Shown in pieces: positions 1 through 4,639 of a DNA stretch of 5,700 nt; position 1 is the stretch's first letter; each line of letters opens with the position of its first letter. Source of the DNA: Haloarculaceae archaeon (GTDB lineage: Archaea > Halobacteriota > Halobacteria > Halobacteriales > Haloarculaceae); contig JAHENO010000032.1 of the NCBI GenBank assembly GCA_018609945.1, positions 1 to 5,700 on the forward strand, in the 5' to 3' direction. A program made the position numbers and the translations under genes. A model generated the notes under the pieces. The model was not told the DNA's origin. It made no database searches and saw only the letters and a list, made by a program, of their open reading frames with translations.

Positions 1-96
1 CACCCCCTCGTCGGTCACTTCGACCTCGTAGACGTGGAACGCCTCGGAGAGCGCCTCGGGGTCGGGCACGTCGGCCGGTACTGCCGGGGTAGCCAT
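1..96 (-). CDS. Unidentified protein, N-terminal 32 residues only
   Basis: The reading frame opens with ATG at 96-94 on the minus strand and stays open to the left edge, so only 32 residues are visible. It begins MATPAVPADVPDPEALSE and continues into FHVYEVEVTDEGV. It is acidic and Pro-rich with no visible motif or membrane segment. An AT-rich TATA-like box about 27 bases upstream of the ATG supports this start and suggests a leaderless transcript. The 'F-HVYEV' opening is reminiscent, from memory, of the soluble N-terminal region of haloarchaeal site-2 protease-like membrane metalloproteases, but the catalytic HExxH part lies outside the window, so this is only a guess. It follows the phosphatidyltransferase gene in the same orientation with an 83-base gap. 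Confidence 0.6.
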   Translation of the reverse strand, partial: MATPAVPADVPDPEALSEAFHVYEVEVTDEGV

Positions 97-120
97 CGGG
101 AGTAGCTAAGGGCTGGGCCC

Positions 121-126
121 TTTATT
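121..126 (-). promoter_or_regulatory. TATA-like box of the gene at the left edge
   Basis: The minus strand reads AATAAA here, centred about 27 bases before the ATG at 96. This is the normal archaeal TATA position relative to a transcript that starts at or next to the start codon. There is no Shine-Dalgarno sequence between box and ATG. Confidence 0.45.
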
Positions 127-179
127 CTTTTCCGGGATGGTGCGCCGGCACCGGGGCGGCGGTCGCTTCGTAGGTCGGG

Positions 180-884
180 TTACTCGCCCCAGTAGAACCA
201 CGGCGCCAGCGTCATGTACGCCAGCGCAGCCGCGAGCAACACCCGCGGGAACGCGCGCCCGCCGGCCGCCGGCGCGAGGATGGCGCCCGCCTGCACGACG
301 CCCATCGCCAGCGCGTCCCTGGCCGCGAGTTTGGGGTACGGTACCGGTGCGACCATCAGTACCGAGAGGACGACACCACCCGCGAGCAAGAGCGGGACGC
401 TGGTCGCGCCGGCCAGATAGCCCACGGCGAGGATGGAGGCCGCGAGCGTGTTCTGGATGCCCGGGCGGTTCTCGTCTTCCCCGACGTAGACCGTGTAGAG
501 TGCCGTCCGGACCAGCGAGAAGACGACGACGACCGCCGGCACGGCCGAGGCCGCGAGGACGGCCACGACGCCGGGACGCGGTGTGCCAGCGGGGAGCGCC
601 AGCGAGATTGCCTCGAACGTGGCACCGAAGAGGAACAGGGCGGGCGCCGCGCCGAAGGAGACGATGTCGGCCATCGAGTCGAGGTAGGGGCCGACATCCG
701 TGCCGCCGCGTGCGCGGGCGATGATGCCGTCCAGGCCGTCCGCGACGGCCGCGAGCAGGACGAGCCGTGCCGCCACGCCCGGACCGAGGGTGACCGCAGC
801 GACCATCGCCACGACCCCCACTGCTGCGTTGAGCAGCGTCATCACGTCGGCGAGACCCAACCGCTCGCGCACCCGAAGCGACAT
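180..884 (-). CDS. pssA: CDP-alcohol phosphatidyltransferase, archaetidylserine synthase type
   Basis: A membrane enzyme of 234 residues that by family would transfer L-serine onto CDP-archaeol, releasing CMP and making archaetidylserine, the precursor of archaetidylethanolamine. The CDP-alcohol transferase signature is clear: D49, D52-G53, A56-R57, G65, D69 and D73, followed by the phosphatidylserine-synthase-like VSFGAAPALF. The spacing between AR and G is seven residues rather than the usual eight. Hydrophobic segments lie near residues 17-48, 78-96, 105-128, 146-178 and 205-230, as expected for a six-helix membrane protein. The ATG at 884 is supported by a TATA box 25-28 bases upstream. 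In Haloferax volcanii the homologous PssA/PssD pair is linked to archaeosortase-dependent lipid anchoring of surface proteins. The serine specificity is inferred from family resemblance; an inositol- or glycerol-phosphate transferase is less likely because of the SFGxAPA segment. It ends with TAA 83 bases before the next gene. Confidence 0.88.
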   Translation of the reverse strand: MSLRVRERLGLADVMTLLNAAVGVVAMVAAVTLGPGVAARLVLLAAVADGLDGIIARARGGTDVGPYLDSMADIVSFGAAPALFLFGATFEAISLALPAGTPRPGVVAVLAASAVPAVVVVFSLVRTALYTVYVGEDENRPGIQNTLAASILAVGYLAGATSVPLLLAGGVVLSVLMVAPVPYPKLAARDALAMGVVQAGAILAPAAGGRAFPRVLLAAALAYMTLAPWFYWGE

Positions 885-906
885 ACGCGACCCGTTGGAT
901 GGAGGC

Positions 907-912
907 TATAAA
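907..912 (-). promoter_or_regulatory. TATA box of the phosphatidyltransferase gene
   Basis: The minus strand reads TTTATA, a near-perfect archaeal box, centred about 26 bases before the ATG at 884. It sits inside the 35-base gap after the hydrolase stop codon, so this gene has its own promoter and a leaderless start even though it lies directly behind a same-strand gene. Confidence 0.65.
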
Positions 913-919
913 GGGGTTG

Positions 920-1576
920 TCAGTCGTCCGCGGACACCCCGACCGGGGCGTAGAACCGTGCGGCGGTCACGACCGTCCCCACGACCAGCAACAGGAGTTC
1001 CCAGCCCGCCCGCACCACCGGGAAGACCCGCTCGGGGTCGGTCTCCTCGCCGCTCGGGTCGGGGTCGACGCCGGTCGAGAGATTGACGTCCTGGGTACTG
1101 CCCACGCCCTCGGCCTCGACGACCGACTGCTCGCTGCTCAGGTCGACGAACGTCTGGACGACACCGCGCTGGTCCGAGAGTTCGAGTTTGCCCTCGAGCA
1201 TGTAGAACTGGTCGTGGATCGGCCAGAGGGGGTTGACGACGCCGTTGACCAGGTCGAGCCCGACCGAGGAGACGGCGTACGCGAGGATCGACACCCAGGC
1301 GATCCGGACGCCCCGTGCCCCCCACCGCTCCCTGACCAGCGAGCGGGGGCGAACCGACGTGTCGACCCACAGCAGGAGGGCCAGGACGGCGGGGATGACG
1401 AAATTGTGTAACAGCGCCCGGTGGCCGACGACGGTCACGAGCGCGAGGAACGCGTCGAGGTCGGGGACGGCCGTGACCCCGAGGACGACCAGCAGCGACC
1501 GGCGGTCGAAAGCCGCGCCGAGGAGGGCAGCCGCCAGCATACCCGAAAAGGCGAGGTGGACGACGGTCCCGGGCAT
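920..1576 (-). CDS. Membrane-bound metal-dependent hydrolase, DUF457/YdjM-like family
   Basis: A 218-residue membrane protein of the YdjM/LexA-binding inner-membrane hydrolase family (DUF457), predicted to be a metal-dependent hydrolase whose substrate is not known. The family's metal-ligand pattern is visible near the N terminus: H7 in VVHLAFSG, D39 and D41 in the PDLDAF motif, H52 and H57 in GHRALLHN, and a later GLDLVN segment with D108. Membrane segments run near residues 9-23, 28-50, 59-71, 92-110 and again near 190-208. The linker at about 125-185 is soluble, acidic and polar, and would face the outside or the cytoplasm as one loop. The ATG at 1576 keeps the conserved H7 close to the terminus. 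No convincing TATA box is seen upstream; instead there is an imperfect inverted repeat. It lies 35 bases ahead of the phosphatidyltransferase in the same direction, but that gene has its own TATA box, so a strict operon is not required. Confidence 0.82.
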   Translation of the reverse strand: MPGTVVHLAFSGMLAAALLGAAFDRRSLLVVLGVTAVPDLDAFLALVTVVGHRALLHNFVIPAVLALLLWVDTSVRPRSLVRERWGARGVRIAWVSILAYAVSSVGLDLVNGVVNPLWPIHDQFYMLEGKLELSDQRGVVQTFVDLSSEQSVVEAEGVGSTQDVNLSTGVDPDPSGEETDPERVFPVVRAGWELLLLVVGTVVTAARFYAPVGVSADD

Positions 1577-1605
1577 ACTCGCGGATACACGAGGCAGGGA
1601 ATGAG

Positions 1606-1664
1606 CCTTGCGGTAGTCCGTCCGTCACTGTTCGGCCGTTTCTGATAGACGGGATACCGCAAAG
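1606..1664. repeat. Imperfect inverted repeat upstream of the hydrolase gene
   Basis: The arms 1606-1622 and 1648-1664 are complementary at 14 of 17 positions plus one G-T pair, separated by a 25-base loop. The arm core is TTGCGGTA / TACCGCAA. It sits 30-88 bases upstream of the hydrolase ATG, and there is no T-run after either arm, so it may be a regulator site, a repeat-element remnant or part of a transcript end for thioredoxin. Confidence 0.5.
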
Positions 1665-1690
1665 AACGCTCCCGGCTTCCACCAGGTGTC

Positions 1691-1769
1691 ATACTGACTG
1701 CTGTAGTTCGTTACCGGAGCGACCGCACGACGTGCGGTCGACCTGGAAAATAGCGACAGCAGTCAGTAT
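1691..1769. repeat. Nested inverted-repeat structure of 79 bp beside the thioredoxin stop codon
   Basis: The outer arms are a perfect 14-bp inverted repeat: ATACTGACTGCTGT at 1691-1704 and its complement at 1756-1769. Inside is a second, nearly perfect palindrome at 1720-1740, with 10-bp arms CGACCGCACG / CGTGCGGTCG around a single A. The right outer arm ends on the first base (1769) of the stop-codon triplet of the thioredoxin gene. Possible roles are a transcription end or processing hairpin, a cruciform, or a small non-autonomous element with terminal inverted repeats. The flanks CAGGTGTC and CAGGCGTA agree at 6 of 8 bases, which is too weak to prove a target-site duplication. No coding capacity is present. 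Confidence 0.75.
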
Positions 1770-2164
1770 CAGGCGTACTGCTCGACCAGGCTGGCGAGCG
1801 TGTCCTCGTCCTGGAGGCCGACCAGCTCCTCGACCTGGTCGCCGTCAGCGAACAGCGCGAGCATCGGGATGCCCTGGACGCCGAACTCCCCGGCGATATC
1901 CTGGTGGCGGTCGACGTCGACCTTCGCGACTGCTGCCGGGGTGTCCGCGGCGATGGATTCGACGATCGGTTCGAGCATCTGGCAGGGGCCACACCAGTCG
2001 GCGTAAAAATCGACGAGCACGACGTCGTTCGACGAGACGGTCTCGGCAAGGTGGTCGCGGCTCTCGACGTGGACCGGTTCGTCCGGCGTCTCCAGGCGCG
2101 ATTTCAGCTGTTCGGCTTTCTTCGCGCGGATGTCTTCGATGTCCTCCGGCTGGGAGTCACTCAT
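1769..2164 (-). CDS. trxA: Thioredoxin
   Basis: A 131-residue cytoplasmic thioredoxin that reduces protein disulfides. The active site WCGPC is present with C58 and C61, preceded by the usual VVLVDFYADW strand, and the cis-proline is P100 in QGIPML. The residue after the cis-Pro is Met rather than the common Thr. The first ~27 residues are a charged helical extension rich in Glu, Asp, Lys and Arg ahead of the thioredoxin fold. An upstream in-frame ATG at 2206 would add 14 residues, but a TATA-like TTATAC at 2193-2188 lies inside that extension, 26 bases before the ATG at 2164, so the shorter protein is chosen. The stop codon overlaps the first base of the nested inverted repeat downstream. 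The gene is divergent from the PRC-barrel gene. The symbol is generic: haloarchaea have several thioredoxins and which one this is cannot be told. Confidence 0.9.
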   Translation of the reverse strand: MSDSQPEDIEDIRAKKAEQLKSRLETPDEPVHVESRDHLAETVSSNDVVLVDFYADWCGPCQMLEPIVESIAADTPAAVAKVDVDRHQDIAGEFGVQGIPMLALFADGDQVEELVGLQDEDTLASLVEQYA

Positions 2165-2187
2165 GGTAACCCCTATGCAATCGTCCG

Positions 2188-2193
2188 GTATAA
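2188..2193 (-). promoter_or_regulatory. TATA box of the thioredoxin gene
   Basis: The minus strand reads TTATAC, centred about 26 bases before the ATG at 2164. It indicates a leaderless thioredoxin transcript and decides between the two possible starts. Confidence 0.5.
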
Positions 2194-2278
2194 CGGCGTC
2201 GTCCATGTGCCCGGGCGACGCACGAGCGGGAAGCCGACCCTGCGATCACGGGAGCGACCCGTCAGACGTCCCCATCAC

Positions 2279-2285
2279 AATTAAG
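2279..2285 (+). promoter_or_regulatory. TATA-like box of the PRC-barrel gene
   Basis: AATTAAG is the only AT-rich stretch between the divergent genes on this side, centred about 28 bases before the ATG at 2310. A short inverted repeat, ACGGG-agcga-CCCGT at 2248-2262, lies about 17 bases further upstream and could be a regulator site. Confidence 0.45.
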
Positions 2286-2309
2286 AGGCCGCCACGCGAC
2301 CACCACAAC

Positions 2310-2609
2310 ATGGATCGCGACTCCGTCCCGCAGGAGATTACATCGCTCGTCGGCCGCGAAGTGTACACGAACACCGGCGTCTTCATCGGCCAGGTGGAGG
2401 ACCTCCGGCTCGACCTGGACGCCGAGGAGGTGACCGGGCTGGCGTTGCACGAACTCAACTCGGAGCTGTTCGGTGGCGACGTCGCGTCGGCCCGCGGCGT
2501 CATCGTACCCTATCGGTGGGTCCAGGCTGTCGGGGACGTCGTCATCGTCAACGACATCGTCGAACGCATCCAGCAGGATGAGGACGACGAGGGCGAAGTG
2601 GCGGCCTAG
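2310..2609 (+). CDS. PRC-barrel domain protein
   Basis: A 99-residue soluble acidic protein made almost entirely of one PRC-barrel domain (about residues 8-85). Visible features are the opening ITSLVGREVYTNTGVFIG with the Gly-Gly turn typical of the fold, the strand VEDLRLDLDAEEVTGLAL, the RGVIVPYRWVQAVGDVVIV segment and the final IVNDIVERI. An acidic tail follows (QQDEDDEGEVAA). PRC-barrel domains bind RNA, proteins or photosynthetic reaction-centre parts; the single-domain archaeal proteins have no settled function, so none is assigned. The ATG at 2310 is placed by the TATA-like box 28 bases upstream; longer in-frame starts would cross that box and the promoter of the divergent thioredoxin gene. 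Its TAG stop is interlocked with the stop of the convergent DHH phosphoesterase gene in the sequence CTAG. Confidence 0.87.
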   Translation: MDRDSVPQEITSLVGREVYTNTGVFIGQVEDLRLDLDAEEVTGLALHELNSELFGGDVASARGVIVPYRWVQAVGDVVIVNDIVERIQQDEDDEGEVAA

Positions 2610-4066
2610 CCCCCGTTGTTGTCGCCGCTTTCGACGCCCATCGCGTCGAACAGTTTCTTCTTGACTGCCTCTTCGGTCAACTCCAGCAGCGTCTGTCTGT
2701 TGTCCTCGTTGACCTCGATGCCGGTGAAGATGCCCAGCGGGATCTCGACGCTGGCGTCCGTCGAGTGTCCCGCCGTTTCGCCGATGTCGGCGAAGGCGTC
2801 CTCGAGGATCATTCCGATGTCCATGCGGATGTCCTTCGACCGGGCGGCCAGGTAGATGGTGTCCTCCGCGATGGCGAAGACGGCGGTGGTCGTGATGCCC
2901 TCGAGGTTGAGGAGGTGCTGTGCGGCCTGCGAGAGGGCGTCGCGGTCGCGGATGAACCCCGCGTTCGAGACGAGGTGCGAGCCCTGGACCTCGCGGTTGC
3001 GGATCGCTTCGGCGAGGACGTCCAGCGTCTCGGGGGACATCGAGGGCGATTCGACCTGTTCGAGGGTGTCGTGGTCGGCGAAGGGATAAAGATACGCCGC
3101 CGCGGTCAGGTCGGCGGGCGTCGTGTCGCGCTTGAAATCGAGCGTCTCGGCGCGGATGCCATAGAGGAGCGCCGTCGCGACGTCCTGGTCCAGTCCCAGA
3201 TCGAGTTCCTGGATGTACTTGGTGAGGATGGTCGAGGTCGCGGAGACGTTCGGTCGGGTGTCCGCGAATTCGACGTCGTGGTCGTGCTCGTGCTCGTGGT
3301 GGTCGATGATGATATCGGCCGCTTTCTCGGCCTCGGCGTCGCCCGATTTGACGTGATCGACGAGCGCGATGGTGTCGTACTCGGAGATCTCGACGTCGTC
3401 CCGCGAAACCAGTTCGATGCCCAGCAGGTTGACGAACGCGCGGTTCTCCTGGTGGCCGATCTCGCCGTCGTAGACGATGTCGGCCTCGACGTCGCGGCTC
3501 CGGGCGATGGCCTGGAGCGCGGCCGCGCTCGCGATGGAATCCGGGTCGGGACTCCGGTGGACGCGGACGGCCAGCCGGTGCTCGGTCCGGTCGATTACCT
3601 CCCCCAGCTGGCGGGCCTTGTACTCCAGTTCGCCGGTCTCCAGGGCTCGTAGCGCGGAGTCGGCGATGACTGCCGAGGGGTTGATGACGACGTCGGCGCC
3701 CAGCTCCGTGAGTTCGTCCGCCGAGACGGGGTCCGACGCGCGGGCGATCACGAACTGGTCGTCGCTGCGGTCCCGGATGTGCTCGACTGCGGCAGCGTTG
3801 GCGTCGACGTCCGAGGAGAGGATGAGGATGACGTCGTGGTCGGCGACGGTGTCGGCCACCTCTTCCTCTCTGATGTCAGCCTGGCGGGCGTCGAGGTCCT
3901 GATCGCGGAGCGCCTCGACGCGGCCCTCGTCGACATCGAGGATGAAGACGTTCTTGTCCTCGGCGACGAGTTCCTCTGCGACCGCGTAGCCGACGCTCCC
4001 ACACCCCAGTATCGCGTACGAAGACATAGAGGCCATCGTGATACTTGTGCCTGTTCCTGTGCTCAT
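2606..4066 (-). CDS. DHH/DHHA1 family phosphoesterase with N-terminal TrkA-N (RCK) domain
   Basis: A 486-residue cytoplasmic protein with three parts. Residues about 16-135 form a Rossmann-type TrkA-N/RCK domain with the nucleotide-binding GCGSVG (21-26) and a following acidic residue at the end of the second strand (D44). Residues about 165-340 are a DHH phosphoesterase domain: motif I HRSPDPDS (170-177, D174 and D176), a VDH segment (D237, H238) and the DHH triad at 255-257 inside a His/Glu/Asp-rich stretch. Residues about 380-460 are a DHHA1-like domain, with YLAARSKDIRMDIG and TAGHSTDAS, where GHS replaces the common GGH. By family it would hydrolyse small phosphodiesters such as nano-RNA or cyclic dinucleotides using Mn2+; the substrate is not known. 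A GTG at 4090 lies too close to the TATA box at 4100-4105 to be transcribed as the start, so the ATG at 4066 is preferred; 4036 and 4027 are possible, the last starting directly at the Rossmann strand. Confidence 0.9.
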   Translation of the reverse strand: MSTGTGTSITMASMSSYAILGCGSVGYAVAEELVAEDKNVFILDVDEGRVEALRDQDLDARQADIREEEVADTVADHDVILILSSDVDANAAAVEHIRDRSDDQFVIARASDPVSADELTELGADVVINPSAVIADSALRALETGELEYKARQLGEVIDRTEHRLAVRVHRSPDPDSIASAAALQAIARSRDVEADIVYDGEIGHQENRAFVNLLGIELVSRDDVEISEYDTIALVDHVKSGDAEAEKAADIIIDHHEHEHDHDVEFADTRPNVSATSTILTKYIQELDLGLDQDVATALLYGIRAETLDFKRDTTPADLTAAAYLYPFADHDTLEQVESPSMSPETLDVLAEAIRNREVQGSHLVSNAGFIRDRDALSQAAQHLLNLEGITTTAVFAIAEDTIYLAARSKDIRMDIGMILEDAFADIGETAGHSTDASVEIPLGIFTGIEVNEDNRQTLLELTEEAVKKKLFDAMGVESGDNNGG

Positions 4067-4099
4067 CTCTCGTACACTACCCGTCGGCACGGGAGACTC

Positions 4100-4105
4100 T
4101 TATAA
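4100..4105 (-). promoter_or_regulatory. TATA box of the DHH phosphoesterase gene
   Basis: The minus strand reads TTATAA. Archaeal spacing puts the transcript start near 4076-4078, about 10 bases before the ATG at 4066. This rules out the GTG at 4090 as start. Confidence 0.55.
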
Positions 4106-4177
4106 CACATTCATTCTCGCTCCGACAGTCGGCTGTCGCACTGCCCGGACCCGGTTCGCCGACCGATCTTTCTGCGT

Positions 4178-4190
4178 GCCGACCGGTCGG
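4178..4190. promoter_or_regulatory. Palindrome upstream of the tRNA promoter
   Basis: CCGACCGGTCGG at 4179-4190 is a perfect 12-bp palindrome. Its left half extends to GCCGACCG (4178-4185), which recurs exactly 20 bases earlier at 4158-4165, two helical turns away. It lies between the divergent DHH and tRNA-Lys promoters. Regulator binding is only a possibility; GC-rich palindromes arise easily in this composition. Confidence 0.25.
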
Positions 4191-4203
4191 TCGCGGAAAG
4201 GAA

Positions 4204-4213
4204 ACGTATTTTT
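4204..4213 (+). promoter_or_regulatory. Putative TATA region of tRNA-Lys
   Basis: ACGTATTTTT is the AT-rich run nearest the tRNA, centred about 33 bases before its first base. It would give a primary transcript with a leader of a few bases, as for other archaeal tRNA genes. Confidence 0.45.
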
Positions 4214-4241
4214 GTCGGCCACCGATAGGAAGTGGCGTCGG

Positions 4242-4315
4242 GGGCCGGTAGCTCAGTCCGGCAGAGCGACGGACTCTTAATCCGTCGGTCAGGGGTTCAA
4301 ATCCCTTCCGGCCCG
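4242..4315 (+). tRNA. tRNA-Lys (anticodon CUU)
   Basis: A complete 74-base tRNA without intron or encoded CCA. The acceptor stem is GGGCCGG (4242-4248) with CCGGCCC (4308-4314) and discriminator G4315. The D stem is GCTC/GAGC (4251-4254, 4264-4267) with the GG pair in the loop. The anticodon stem is ACGGA/TCCGT with loop CTCTTAA, placing anticodon CTT at 4276-4278. The variable loop is CGGTC, and the T arm is AGGGG-TTCAAAT-CCCTT. All stems pair, with one G-T in the T stem. Its last 22 bases are repeated downstream, which suggests use of the 3' end as an integration target. No T-run follows the gene directly; the first one (CTTTTC, 4447-4452) comes after the second copy of the tRNA end. Confidence 0.96.
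4294..4315 (+). repeat. tRNA 3'-end core, copy 1 (inside tRNA-Lys)
   Basis: The last 22 bases of tRNA-Lys, from GGTTCAAATCC through the discriminator base. The identical string recurs at 4420-4441 and a 20/22 version at 4690-4711. This is the pattern left by integration of an element into a tRNA 3' end with duplication of the attachment core. Confidence 0.85.
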
Positions 4316-4323
4316 TGCAGCGA

Positions 4324-4347
4324 ACCGCGGAGCGACAGCGACGCGGT
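4324..4347 (+). repeat. Hairpin 1 of the loop-conserved family
   Basis: Stem ACCGCG (4324-4329) with CGCGGT (4342-4347) and a 12-base loop GAGCGACAGCGA. It begins 9 bases after the tRNA end. Confidence 0.55.
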
Positions 4348-4360
4348 GAGCGAACTGGCA

Positions 4361-4441
4361 GGAAGGGATTTGAAACAGACAGCGTGGAGTCCGAGCGAAG
4401 CGAGGAAGCACGCTGGCGTGGTTCAAATCCCTTCCGGCCCG
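4361..4441 (+). repeat. Fold-back unit A: inverted tRNA end, hairpin, direct tRNA end
   Basis: GGAAGGGATTTGAA at 4361-4374 is the exact reverse complement of the tRNA T-arm/acceptor bases present at 4296-4309 and again at 4422-4435. Between these arms is a 7-bp stem CAGCGTG (4380-4386) / CACGCTG (4409-4415) closed by a 22-base loop containing GAGCGAAGCGAG. The whole can fold as one long interrupted hairpin of 14 bp plus 7 bp. The direct copy cannot form its own T stem because the bases before it (GCGTGG) do not pair with CCCTT, so this is not a second tRNA. Confidence 0.7.
4420..4441 (+). repeat. tRNA 3'-end core, copy 2 (candidate att site)
   Basis: A 22-base string identical to the end of tRNA-Lys, 126 bases downstream of it and in the same direction. 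It is followed by CTAAACTTTTCTCG, a T-tract that would suit termination of the tRNA transcript. One reading is that this is the old downstream flank of the tRNA, pushed away by insertion of 126 bases. Confidence 0.75.
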
Positions 4442-4459
4442 CTAAACTTTTCTCGTCGG

Positions 4460-4491
4460 GTTTCCTCGGTCGCTACGCTCCCTGCGGGAAC
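4460..4491. repeat. Hairpin 3 of the loop-conserved family
   Basis: Stem GTTTCC (4460-4465) with GGGAAC (4486-4491), one pair being G-T. The loop carries GTCGCTACGCTC (4469-4480), which on the minus strand is GAGCGTAGCGAC. Confidence 0.4.
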
Positions 4492-4520
4492 CGCTCCTCG
4501 AAAACTTTAGAAGCCAAAAG

Positions 4521-4547
4521 CCGGGCGCTCGCGCTGCTCGCGCCCGG
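4521..4547. repeat. Hairpin 4 of the loop-conserved family
   Basis: Perfect 8-bp stem CCGGGCGC (4521-4528) with GCGCCCGG (4540-4547) and an 11-base loop TCGCGCTGCTC, which on the minus strand is GAGCAGCGCGA. Confidence 0.6.
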
Positions 4548-4551
4548 TGAA

Positions 4552-4572
4552 ACGGCTCGCTTCGCTCGCCGT
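4552..4572. repeat. Hairpin 5 of the loop-conserved family
   Basis: Stem ACGGC (4552-4556) with GCCGT (4568-4572) and an 11-base loop TCGCTTCGCTC, which on the minus strand is GAGCGAAGCGA. It starts four bases after hairpin 4. Confidence 0.5.
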
Positions 4573-4639
4573 ACATTAGTGCAAAGCCCGTCGAACCGCT
4601 CGTGCGACGAACGGACGTGAGGAGCCGAGCGGCCACGGT

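Noticed and set aside
137..724. A 195-codon open frame on the plus strand
   Set aside because: The translation is Arg/Pro-rich and antisense to the phosphatidyltransferase. Such a basic composition does not fit a haloarchaeal protein.
906..1682. A 258-codon open frame on the minus strand
   Set aside because: It overlaps the DUF457 hydrolase in another frame and is Arg/Gly/Pro-rich without motifs. The 218-residue frame carries the metal-ligand motifs.
2765..3652. A 295-codon open frame on the plus strand
   Set aside because: It lies antisense to the DHH phosphoesterase gene. Its protein is a repetitive Val/Asp/Gly/Arg shadow of high-GC codons, with no domain, while the opposite strand encodes clear DHH and TrkA-N motifs.
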